Assembly (NCBI RefSeq): GCF_958405895.1 | Contig: NZ_CATZAR010000009.1 | Source: Ralstonia thomasii | GTDB taxonomy: Bacteria > Pseudomonadota > Gammaproteobacteria > Burkholderiales > Burkholderiaceae | Direction: 5' to 3' (one strand) | DNA: 64,000 nucleotides | In this document: positions 27,531-35,786 of the stretch, in pieces | How the letters are laid out: each line of letters opens with the position of its first letter | Numbering within the stretch: the first letter of the stretch is position 1 | Position numbers and translations under genes: made by a program | Notes under the pieces: generated by a model | Databases searched by the model: none | Told to the model about the DNA's origin: nothing | What the model saw: the letters and a program-made list of their open reading frames with translations, nothing else

Positions 27531-27989
27531 ATGGCCCACATGGCCCAATCATCGGCTGCCCGCCCTCGATTCCTGCTGTCGTCCGCCAAGCCTGCGGTGG
27601 CGGTGGCTCTCGGCCTGTGCCTGCTGGCCGCGTGCAAGTCCGTGCCGGCCATTGATCCGGGCAAGCCGCCTGCCATGGACCCCGCCTCGGCCAACACCCA
27701 GCCGCCGGCTTCCGTGTCGGCTGCGCACAGTCTGGGCGACGTCATCATCGGCCTGAGCACGCCGACCACGTCGTCTGCCACCGTGCAAGGCCTGCTGGAT
27801 GCTGCCGGCGCACGCGCAACGCCACGGCTGGCGTTTGCCGTGGTACGGCCGATGTCGGGCGGGTTCTGGGTGGTGCGCGCCAGTTCGGGCGATGCATCGG
27901 CCACGTTGGATGGCGCGGTGGCAGCGTTGCGCAGCACGCCCGGCATCGCTTCGGCCGACCCGGACCGCGTCGTGAAGATCCAACGCTGA
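27531..27989 (+). CDS. lipoprotein with a subtilase pro-domain-like (I9-like) region
   Basis: A 152-residue protein with a lipoprotein signal peptide: hydrophobic segment, then the lipobox LLAAC with Cys at about 35. A Pro/Ser-rich linker follows, then a compact domain at about 68-152 ending in PGIASADPDRVVKIQR. That ending resembles the end of the pro-domains of the two S8 peptidases downstream (VAYVVPDRILRP and FEYVAPDRILRPA), and WVVRASSGDASATLDGAVAAL fits the I9 fold pattern. The start has a strong AGGAG six bases upstream. I infer a membrane-attached inhibitor or folding helper for the neighbouring peptidases; this is not proven by sequence. Confidence 0.7.
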   Translation: MAHMAQSSAARPRFLLSSAKPAVAVALGLCLLAACKSVPAIDPGKPPAMDPASANTQPPASVSAAHSLGDVIIGLSTPTTSSATVQGLLDAAGARATPRLAFAVVRPMSGGFWVVRASSGDASATLDGAVAALRSTPGIASADPDRVVKIQR

Positions 27990-28253
27990 ACCGCCGCAAG
28001 ATCGCTCCACACTGTGAATCATCGGGCGCCGTCTGGCGTCCGGTTTCCAGCTTCACATCCCCTCACCCGGCCCGTATTCTGCTTCGGTTGCGGCGCACAG
28101 ACCGGCTCTTTTCCGCTCGCAAACGTGATCGGCCATCGCCACCACACCAGGTGGGCGAGTCGCGTGCTACCTTTGGTTTTGTGTAACGGTGTGTCAACGA
28201 TCACATCGTGACGACGTTTCTCATGACAACGAGACACCACGGAGCACGTGCTG

Positions 28254-29897
28254 ATGACCCCCTCCCTCTTCCGGTTGAAGTCTTGGCTCCGCGCAGGCGC
28301 CAGCCTTGCCTGTGTTGCCTGGGTGGCGAGCAGCCAATTCGCCACAGCTGCCACACCGCAGCCGCAATACACCGGTGACCTGATCATCAAATGGCGCGAC
28401 GACACGAGCGGCACGCGCAAGACGCTCTCGGCCAGCGAGGCGAGCAACCGCTTGCTGTCGGTCGCGCAGGCCGCGGGTAGCACGCTGCAGGTCAAGCGCA
28501 CGCTGGCCACCAACGCGCAACTCATGCGCACCGGCCTGACCGACGCCGCGAGCATCCAGGCCACCGTCGACAAGATCGCGCAGGACGCCCGCGTGGCCTA
28601 TGTGGTGCCCGATCGCATCCTGCGGCCCAACACCGTTCCGAACGATCCGCTGTTCGCCACGCAGAACAACCTGGCCGCGCCGGCGCTGGTGCCGGGCGGC
28701 ATCAACGCGGCCGCGGCATGGAGCATCACGCAGGGCTCGACGGGCATCGTGGTGGCGGTGGTCGATACCGGCTACACCGATCACCCCGATCTGTCCCCCA
28801 AGATCCTGCCGGGCTACAACTTCATCTCGGACCCGGCGCGCGCGGGTAACTCCTTTGGCCGAGGAACGGACGCGCACGACCTAGGCGACATCGTTACGTC
28901 AGCTGACGTTCCCAAGATTTCCGGCTGCACGACCAATGACATTAGCAATCCGCCTGCAAGTAGCTGGCACGGCACCGAGGTCAGCAGCGTGCTCGCCGCC
29001 CAGACAAACAATGCGCTCGATATCGCGGGGGTCGGCTGGAACACGCCGATCGTGCCGGTACGCGTGTCGGGCAAGTGCGGTGCGCTGCTGTCGGACACGG
29101 TCGACGGCATGTTGTGGGCGGGCGGCATCAACGTGTCTGGCGTGCCGGCCAACGCCAACCCGGCGCGTGTTGTGAACGTGAGCCTGGGCAGCGTTGGCCA
29201 ATGTTCGGCCGCAGAACAAGACGCAGTGAATCAGTTGGCCGCACGCGGCACCATCGTCGTAGCTGCTGCCGGCAACGAAGCCGCGCAGACCGTTGACGCA
29301 CCGGCCAATTGCTCAGGAGCGATCGCCGTCACCGCGCACGTCGACAGCGGCGAGAACGCCAGCTACGCGAACGTGGGGCCGCAGGTGGCGCTGTCCGCGC
29401 CGGGGGGTGGCTGCGGCAACTCGAAGGTCGTAACAACGACAAATCCCGCGACTTGTGCGGAGCCCGTTTCCGTCATCCAGGCCGACTCCAACGATGGCAC
29501 ACAAAGCGTCGGCAACCCCACGGTCAAGTCGGTGGCAGGTACAAGTTTCTCGACACCGGAAACCGCCGGCACTATCGCGCTGATGCTTAGCGTGCAACCC
29601 CAGTTGTCGAACGCGCAGATATTGGCTGGCCTGAAGCAGACCGCGCGGCCGCACCCGAGCGGCACGTTTTGCGCCGTAAACACCGGCATCTGCGGCGCAG
29701 GCCTGCTGGATACCGCCGGTGCCGTCGGCTATGCCCAGAACACGGCCCCGGCTGGCGCGGGCAGTGGCACGACGGGGTCGGGGGGATCGACCGGGGGTAC
29801 TAGCAGCGGTGGCGGTGGTGCCATTCCGCTGGCCGGTGCCGCCCTGCTGCTGGCGGCTGGCATGGCCGGTGGTCGCCGTCGCCTAAAGGCGCCTTAA
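28254..29897 (+). CDS. secreted S8 family serine peptidase with GlyGly-CTERM tail (first copy)
   Basis: A 547-residue subtilase. Signal peptide about 1-32; pro-domain about 37-123 ending VVPDRILRP; catalytic domain about 135-490. Triad: Asp in AVVDTGYTDHPDL (about 171), His in SSWHGTEVSS (about 239), Ser in GTSFSTPETAG (about 431), with oxyanion Asn in AAAGNEAA. The Ser motif departs from the usual GTSMATPHVAG. The C-terminus is a Gly/Ser/Thr linker, GGGGAIPLAGAALLL helix and a GGRRRL tail, the GlyGly-CTERM pattern processed by rhombosortase. ATG 28254 is chosen over GTG 28248 because GGAG is nine bases before it. Probably exported by Sec and type II secretion. Confidence 0.88.
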   Translation: MTPSLFRLKSWLRAGASLACVAWVASSQFATAATPQPQYTGDLIIKWRDDTSGTRKTLSASEASNRLLSVAQAAGSTLQVKRTLATNAQLMRTGLTDAASIQATVDKIAQDARVAYVVPDRILRPNTVPNDPLFATQNNLAAPALVPGGINAAAAWSITQGSTGIVVAVVDTGYTDHPDLSPKILPGYNFISDPARAGNSFGRGTDAHDLGDIVTSADVPKISGCTTNDISNPPASSWHGTEVSSVLAAQTNNALDIAGVGWNTPIVPVRVSGKCGALLSDTVDGMLWAGGINVSGVPANANPARVVNVSLGSVGQCSAAEQDAVNQLAARGTIVVAAAGNEAAQTVDAPANCSGAIAVTAHVDSGENASYANVGPQVALSAPGGGCGNSKVVTTTNPATCAEPVSVIQADSNDGTQSVGNPTVKSVAGTSFSTPETAGTIALMLSVQPQLSNAQILAGLKQTARPHPSGTFCAVNTGICGAGLLDTAGAVGYAQNTAPAGAGSGTTGSGGSTGGTSSGGGGAIPLAGAALLLAAGMAGGRRRLKAP

Positions 29898-30060
29898 GAC
29901 GCATTCAGCGCCCGCGCCTCCAAAAAGGCGCCTCCGCTTTTCGCGTGTAACGCCGCGCGGGACGCGGCTCTTGGCCGGTTACGTTGATTGGTTGGACCGC
30001 ACGTGCGATTTCAAATAGATATAAAAATTACTAAACAACGCAGTTAGCCTGTTTAAGGTG

Positions 30061-30100
30061 GGAAACGCGCAATTCTTGTGATAATTGCGCCTCCGTTTCC
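30061..30100 (+). promoter_or_regulatory. 5' leader hairpin of the second S8 peptidase gene
   Basis: GGAAAC (30061-30066) pairs with GTTTCC (30095-30100), and GCGCAATT (30067-30074) with AATTGCGC (30083-30090). This gives a 14-pair stem with an 8-base loop and a 4-base bulge (CTCC), ending 21 bases before the start codon at 30122. The flanking DNA (about 30001-30055) is AT-rich and unlike the surrounding GC-rich sequence, so it probably contains the promoter. Function is unknown. Confidence 0.5.
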
Positions 30101-30121
30101 TACAACAACAGGGTTAACTAC

Positions 30122-32068
30122 ATGAAGTCGATTGCCCAGGGGGGTATCGTCCGCGCGCTGGTCGCGCTCGGACTGGTTTCGTATCAAGCTGCGCCGGCGC
30201 TGGCCGGCGGCGATACAGCAAACGCAGGCGCCCAAACACAGTGGGTGTCGCAGTTGATCGTCAAGGAAAAGAGCGGCGCCAATGGCGCTCTCCAATTGCA
30301 ATCCGCAGAACCAGACGGGCGCATCATGCGAGTCGACGTTGCGACGGTGCAACGCTGGTCTGCCGCCGCACAGCTGCCCGTGACGTACAAGCGCGCCATG
30401 TCGGGCGGCGCCCATGTGGTGACGCTGCCTAGCACCATGACGCTGGATGACGCCCAAGCCGTGGCGCAGCGCATGGCCGCGACCGGCCAGTTCGAATATG
30501 TTGCGCCTGACCGCATCCTGCGCCCGGCATTCACACCATCGGCTGCATGGTTCAGTTCCCAATGGAACCTGATGGCCACGAACGCAACGATCACCACCAT
30601 CCCGAATTCCAGTGGCCCGTTGCAGCCGGCCAGCGGAACCGCTGTGGGCGGAGCCAACCTGACGACCGCGTGGGACACGACCACCGGGTCGAATACGGTC
30701 AATGTCGCAATCGTCGACACCGGCATCCTCAGCCATGCCGACCTTACGGGCGCCAAGATAAACCCGGGTTCCAACTTCATCACCAATACGTTCAGAAACA
30801 ACTCGGGCGACAGCATCGGGACGGACCCGGGCGACGCGATCACCGCTACGGACATCACCAACAACCCGACGGTTTGTAACGGTGCGACGCCCTCCAATAG
30901 TTCGTGGCACGGCACCTTTGTGACAGGTCTGGTCGCTGCGCAGCACAGCGGGACTCGTGTCGCAGGCATTGCCCCGGGCGTTGGTGTCCAGATGGCACGC
31001 GCCCTCGGCCGTTGCGGGGGCGCCGAGTCGGACATCATCGATGCGGTTACATGGGCAAGCGGCGGTGTCGTAGGCCGCATCTCCCCCAGCGTCAACCCGA
31101 CACCCGCAAAGGTCATCAACATGAGCCTGGGCGGCACCGGAAGTTGTGACCTGCCCATGCAAACCGCCATCACCAACGCGCGCAATCGCGGCGCGGTGAT
31201 CGTGGTCGCTACCGGCAACGAGAGCGCATCGGCAATCGATTCACCGGCCAACTGCACGGGAACCATCGCCGTCACGGCCCATACGCTGGAGGGCGACAAG
31301 GCGACCTACGCCAACGTGGGGACGGGTACCACGCTGAGCGCTCCTGGCGGCGGCAATGGTGCCGTGGTCAACGGTTTGGGGGCTCTGATCGCGTCGCTCT
31401 CGAACACTGGCACCACCAGTGCCGGTTCCCCCGGCTACTCGGGCGAAGCCGGTACTTCCATGGCTACGCCACACGTGGCAGGCGTTGCTGCCCTGATGCT
31501 GTCGGTCAACAGTGCCCTGACACCAGATCAAATTGCCACCGTCCTTAAACAGTCGGCTCGGCCATTCCCGGCGGGCACATACTGCGCAACGCATGCGGGT
31601 GTCTGCGGCGCGGGCATGCTCGATGCCGGTGCCGCCGTTGCGCTGGCGAAAGGCAATCCGAGTGTGCATGCATCGACGTCGGCAAGCGCAGTGGTCGCAA
31701 ACAACGCGGTCACGCTCACAGCGACCGGCAGTGCAGGCCTCGTCAACACCATCACGAGCGTGCAGTGGGCGCAGACTTCTGGGCCATCCGTCAGCCTTAC
31801 CACAGCCGGCCCCGATAGCAACGGCAATTACACCGCCACATTCACGCCGTCCGCGGCGGGCACCTACGCCTTCAACGTCACGTTGACGAGCAACACCGGC
31901 GCGACCGCCACGGATACCGCGAACGTGACAGTCACTGCAGCAGCCAGCGCCAACACCCCGCCTGCTGCGACCTCCAGCGGCGGCGGTGGCGGTGGCGCCA
32001 TCGGTCTGGCCGGCGCAGCATTGCTGCTGGCCGCCGGTTTGGCCGGTCGTCGGCGTCGCGCTAAGTAA
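30122..32068 (+). CDS. secreted S8 family serine peptidase with GlyGly-CTERM tail (second copy)
   Basis: A 648-residue subtilase. Signal peptide about 1-28; pro-domain about 40-136 ending VAPDRILRPA; catalytic domain about 140-510. Triad Asp in AIVDTGILSHADL (about 199), His in SWHGTFVTGLVA (about 263), Ser in GTSMATPHVAGVA (about 446), oxyanion Asn in VATGNES (about 366). A PKD/Ig-like beta domain (about 515-606) follows, absent from the first copy. The end is a Gly run, IGLAGAALLLAAGLAG helix and RRRRAK, a GlyGly-CTERM tail. It is a diverged paralogue of the upstream peptidase in tandem, probably exported by Sec and type II secretion and trimmed by the rhombosortase encoded convergently. 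Confidence 0.9.
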   Translation: MKSIAQGGIVRALVALGLVSYQAAPALAGGDTANAGAQTQWVSQLIVKEKSGANGALQLQSAEPDGRIMRVDVATVQRWSAAAQLPVTYKRAMSGGAHVVTLPSTMTLDDAQAVAQRMAATGQFEYVAPDRILRPAFTPSAAWFSSQWNLMATNATITTIPNSSGPLQPASGTAVGGANLTTAWDTTTGSNTVNVAIVDTGILSHADLTGAKINPGSNFITNTFRNNSGDSIGTDPGDAITATDITNNPTVCNGATPSNSSWHGTFVTGLVAAQHSGTRVAGIAPGVGVQMARALGRCGGAESDIIDAVTWASGGVVGRISPSVNPTPAKVINMSLGGTGSCDLPMQTAITNARNRGAVIVVATGNESASAIDSPANCTGTIAVTAHTLEGDKATYANVGTGTTLSAPGGGNGAVVNGLGALIASLSNTGTTSAGSPGYSGEAGTSMATPHVAGVAALMLSVNSALTPDQIATVLKQSARPFPAGTYCATHAGVCGAGMLDAGAAVALAKGNPSVHASTSASAVVANNAVTLTATGSAGLVNTITSVQWAQTSGPSVSLTTAGPDSNGNYTATFTPSAAGTYAFNVTLTSNTGATATDTANVTVTAAASANTPPAATSSGGGGGGAIGLAGAALLLAAGLAGRRRRAK

Positions 32069-32085
32069 GCCTATTTGTACTTTCG

Positions 32086-32116
32086 GCCCGCGTCTTCATT
32101 GGACGCGGGCATTTTT
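32086..32116 (+). terminator. intrinsic terminator after the second S8 peptidase gene
   Basis: GCCCGCGTC (32086-32094) pairs with GACGCGGGC (32102-32110), nine pairs with a seven-base loop, followed by ATTTTT (32111-32116). It stands 17 bases after the stop codon and separates the gene from the convergent rhombosortase gene. Confidence 0.85.
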
Positions 32117-32156
32117 CCCCCTCCTGCTTTAACCCCTCCGGCGTTCCGCTGCTCAC

Positions 32157-32771
32157 CTATGCAGCCGATTGTCTGCGAAGACCCCACTCCCCCAGCACCC
32201 ACACCAGCAATCCGCTCACCGCACCAAACGCATGAGCGATGCGCACCACGCCAAACCCCCAGTGCGGGTCATAGGCGACGGGCGACAGCCACGATTGCTC
32301 GAGCCACACTTTCACCAGCACGCCCACACACAGCGCCACGCCAATCCAGCGCGAGAAGCGATCTTCGGCCCCGTCGGCGGACGGTTTCAGCAGCCGCAGC
32401 CCGCCCCATGCCGCCAGACCATGCAGCGCGCCAGAGAGCCCGCCGTACCACTGCACCGTCGGCCGAGTGAGCAAAGCGATCTGTACGAGCACGCCGCACA
32501 CCACCAGCGCTCCAACGATGGCTTGCGGCCGCAACACGCGCGCCAGCAGCAGGATGAGCCCCACCGCGGCCATTGCATCCGCCAACCAATGCCACGTATC
32601 CAGATGCACCCACATGGCGGTCACGATGCGCCACCACTGCCCCGCGCGCACAGCCTCGCGTTGATACAGCCCGAACGCGTACAGCCACGGCACGAACGAG
32701 AACGCCGCCGACAGCGCAGCCACAACGGCGCACGCGCCCCATGTGTGCAGCGCGTGCCGATGCGCCGTCAT
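32157..32771 (-). CDS. rrtA: rhombosortase (rhomboid-family intramembrane protease)
   Basis: A 204-residue polytopic membrane protein of the rhomboid superfamily. It has REAVRAGQWWRIVTAMWVH (about 39-57), the family's N-terminal loop with the WWR segment, the catalytic Ser motif YGGLSGALHGLA (Ser about 113), and the catalytic His in RIAHAFGAVSG (about 180). Small size and six predicted helices fit the rhombosortase subfamily, which cleaves GlyGly-CTERM tails. Two such substrates are encoded just across the convergent junction. The usual Asn of the HxxxN oxyanion element appears to be Asp here (HWLAD). The start overlaps the glnE stop (ATGA), so it is translationally coupled to glnE. Confidence 0.82.
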   Translation of the reverse strand: MTAHRHALHTWGACAVVAALSAAFSFVPWLYAFGLYQREAVRAGQWWRIVTAMWVHLDTWHWLADAMAAVGLILLLARVLRPQAIVGALVVCGVLVQIALLTRPTVQWYGGLSGALHGLAAWGGLRLLKPSADGAEDRFSRWIGVALCVGVLVKVWLEQSWLSPVAYDPHWGFGVVRIAHAFGAVSGLLVWVLGEWGLRRQSAA

Positions 32772-35611
32772 TGCGCGGGCCCGAACACCTGCTCCCACAA
32801 TGCACGCACGTGGCCGGCTTCGCGCGCGCAGGTGCCGACGGGTACGCGCGCGGCGGACTGCCCGTCAAGCCGCAACTTGTGCTGGCGTGCGCGGAAATCA
32901 CGGTAGGCATCGGCCACCTGCGCGGCCGCCGTCGCGTCAATCAACCCGAGTTCGCCAGCCATGCGTAGCAGCGCGATATTTCCCTTGTTGAGGGTCAGCT
33001 CGGCATGCGCCGCGCTGTGCAACAGCACCAGGAATTGCACGGTGAACTCGATATCGACCATGCCCCCGCGATCGTGCTTGAGATCAAACAGCCCGGTCGG
33101 GTTCGCATGGCCTTCCGCCACGCGTTCGCGCATGGCCACGATCTCGTCGCGCAGCGGCCCGGGATCGCGCTCCTGGCGCAACACGGCGGTACGGAGCGCC
33201 TCAAAACGCTCGCCGATTTCCGCATCGCCCGCGCAGAAGCGTGCACGCGTGAGCGCCTGGTGTTCCCACACCCACGCAGCGTTGTCGCCCTCGCGCATCT
33301 GATAGCGGCGGAAGGCTTCGAAGTGCGTGACCATCAAACCCGCCGCACCGTTCGGTCGCAAGCGCGTATCGACGTCGAACAGCGTGCCCGCGGCGGTATG
33401 GCTGGTCAGCCACGTGATGAGCTTGCGCGCGAATGACGCGTAGACATCGGGTGCGCGTTCGTCATCGTCGTCATACAGGAAGATGATGTCGAGGTCTGAC
33501 GCATAGCCGAGTTCCTTGCCGCCCAGCCGCCCGTAGGCAACCACGGCAAAACGTGGCACCTCCCGATGGCGGGTGGCGACCTGCTGCCAGACGGTTTCAA
33601 GCGTGAGGTCCAGCACGGCGTCGGCCAGATCGGAGAGCCGGTCGCTGATGTGCTCGACACTCAGCATGCCCTGCAGGTCCTGTAGCAGCACGCGGAAAGT
33701 TTCTGCATGGTGCTCCTGGCGCAGGATGTCCATCTGCATCTCGACGTGGTCGGACGCTGCCTGCAGGCGCTCTCGCACGCGCGCCCTGAACGCTGGCCAG
33801 TCGGGCTCGGCCGACAGCGCTTCCACATCGAGCAGCTCATCGAGCAGTTGCGGATGGCGTGTGAGGTAGTCCGCCGCCCAGCGCGATGCATGGAGCGTGT
33901 GGGCCACGCGCTCCATGGCCTGCGGGTATTCGCTCAGCAGCGACAGGTACGACGAACGCCGGCTGATCGCATCAAAGAAATCGAGAAAGCGCGCGATGGT
34001 GACATCGGCATCGGTCTGCCGCGATGCCTGATCAAGCGCACGGTTGATCAGCAAGTCGAAACGCTGCCGGCTGACTTCGGACAACGCCCGATAACGCGGC
34101 GAATTGCGCGTTGCACGCAGCCGCTCCAGCACGCTCTCCGGATTTGCATAGCCGAGTTCGGCGAGTTGTACGCGGGCGGTTTCGGTGTGCTCGTCGTCGA
34201 GCAGGTCTGCGTGCCAGACCGCGGCGCACGGCGGCTGGCTGTCCTGCTTGTCGGAGAAGGTCTGCTCGAAATGCTGTGCAACTTCGTCCTGATACGTCTC
34301 AAGCGTGGTGACCAGCGCCGCATAGTCGTCAAAGCCCATCATGTGCGCCACGCGCAGTTGGTCTTCCGGCGAGCCCGGCAGGTTGTGCGTCTGCGCGTCT
34401 TCGATGTACTGCAGGCGATGTTCAAGCTGGCGCAGGAAGCGGTACGCCTCGGTCAGGCGCTCCACCGCTTCGGGCTCGATCAGGCCGCGCTCCGCCGCCA
34501 CCCGCAGCACCTCCAGCGTGGGCCGCACGCGCAGCCCGAAATCCTGCCCGCCGCGAATGAGCTGAAACACCTGCGCGACAAATTCGATCTCGCGGATGCC
34601 GCCGCGCCCGAGCTTGATGTTGGGCGAGCGCGCCTGCAGGTGGCCCGTGTCATCGCGCTGCTGGTTGGCACCGTTGCTGCGCTTGGCTGCCTCGTTGCGG
34701 ATCTGCGCATGCAGCGCGCGAATGGCGGAGATCACGCCGTAATCGAGATAGCGCCGGAACACAAACGGGCCCGTCACGCGATCCAGCTGCTGGATCACGC
34801 GGGCGGCATGCGGGCTGGTCGGGTCGGTGATCACGCGGCCCTTGATCCAGGCGTAGCGCTCCCATTCGCGGCCCTGCACAACGAAATACTCCTCCAACAT
34901 GCCGAGGCTGCACGCGAGCGGCCCCGCATCGCCGTTCGGACGCAGGCGCATGTCGACGCGGAAGACGTAGCCATCCTCTGTCACATCGGCCAGCGCGTTG
35001 ATCAGCCGCCGGCCAAGCTTCGTGAAATATTCATGATTGGAGAGGGGGCGCGCACCACCCTGGGTGTCGCCGTCGTCGTCGTAGAGAAAGATCAGGTCAA
35101 TGTCGGACGAGACGTTTAGTTCCCGCCCACCCAGCTTGCCCATGCCGACCACCACCAGTTCCTGCACCTCGCCGGAGGATTGCCCGATCGGCTGGCCGTG
35201 CAGGGCGCTCAGTTCCTGGCCGATCACGGAAACGGCCGTGCGCACGGCAAACTCGGCCAGGTCGGTCATCGTGCCCGTCACCTCATCGAGCGTCGCGGCG
35301 CCGGACAGATCGCGCTCAACCAGTGCACCGAAGACTTCATTGCGCAGCAGCCGCAAGGCGCGCTTGAGCGCGGCCTCGACTTCCACAGCCTTCGTGTCGA
35401 ACAGTTCGGCAAAGCGCGCCGACAGCCAGGCCACGTCAATCGGACGGCCTGCGCCGGCCTGCACGCGCTCGGCCCAGCCCGGGCGTGCTTGCGCCTGACG
35501 CTGGAGGTAGCGCGAATACGTAAGCGCAAAAGGCAGCGCAGCAGCGGGGGCTTCCGGGGCACGGGCTGGAGCTTGCAGAAATGGCTGGGCGGACAAGGCG
35601 GAATCAGTCAT
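32768..35611 (-). CDS. glnE: bifunctional glutamine synthetase adenylyltransferase/deadenylase
   Basis: GlnE attaches and removes AMP on glutamine synthetase in response to PII and glutamine. The 947-residue protein has two nucleotidyltransferase domains: N-terminal (deadenylating) with SSDIDLIFLYDDDGD and C-terminal (adenylating) with ASDLDIIFLYDDDDE, and the linking motif LGRGGIREIEFVAQ as well as RGGMVDIEFTVQFL. The start MTDSALSAQPF at 35611 is chosen as family-like; an upstream extension overlaps the divergent gene's leader. Its stop overlaps the rhombosortase start. Confidence 0.96.
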   Translation of the reverse strand: MTDSALSAQPFLQAPARAPEAPAAALPFALTYSRYLQRQAQARPGWAERVQAGAGRPIDVAWLSARFAELFDTKAVEVEAALKRALRLLRNEVFGALVERDLSGAATLDEVTGTMTDLAEFAVRTAVSVIGQELSALHGQPIGQSSGEVQELVVVGMGKLGGRELNVSSDIDLIFLYDDDGDTQGGARPLSNHEYFTKLGRRLINALADVTEDGYVFRVDMRLRPNGDAGPLACSLGMLEEYFVVQGREWERYAWIKGRVITDPTSPHAARVIQQLDRVTGPFVFRRYLDYGVISAIRALHAQIRNEAAKRSNGANQQRDDTGHLQARSPNIKLGRGGIREIEFVAQVFQLIRGGQDFGLRVRPTLEVLRVAAERGLIEPEAVERLTEAYRFLRQLEHRLQYIEDAQTHNLPGSPEDQLRVAHMMGFDDYAALVTTLETYQDEVAQHFEQTFSDKQDSQPPCAAVWHADLLDDEHTETARVQLAELGYANPESVLERLRATRNSPRYRALSEVSRQRFDLLINRALDQASRQTDADVTIARFLDFFDAISRRSSYLSLLSEYPQAMERVAHTLHASRWAADYLTRHPQLLDELLDVEALSAEPDWPAFRARVRERLQAASDHVEMQMDILRQEHHAETFRVLLQDLQGMLSVEHISDRLSDLADAVLDLTLETVWQQVATRHREVPRFAVVAYGRLGGKELGYASDLDIIFLYDDDDERAPDVYASFARKLITWLTSHTAAGTLFDVDTRLRPNGAAGLMVTHFEAFRRYQMREGDNAAWVWEHQALTRARFCAGDAEIGERFEALRTAVLRQERDPGPLRDEIVAMRERVAEGHANPTGLFDLKHDRGGMVDIEFTVQFLVLLHSAAHAELTLNKGNIALLRMAGELGLIDATAAAQVADAYRDFRARQHKLRLDGQSAARVPVGTCAREAGHVRALWEQVFGPAQ

Positions 35612-35786
35612 GCGGACCCATCGAGCATTGGCGGAAACGTCCATTCTCGCTGAAATGCGCGCCGATATACGCAGGGCCATCCGTGATCACGAACGTCCAC
35701 GGGCATTGAGCGTGCTTGCCGCTGAGCAGGCGCAACGCCCAACCCCAAATGTGGCGCCGCCTGCTGAATATCGGATAATCCGCATC

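Noticed and set aside
29914..29940. Possible terminator after the first S8 peptidase gene
   Set aside because: Only five GC pairs (GCGCC/GGCGC) with a seven-base loop and the T-run comes several bases later; too weak to list.
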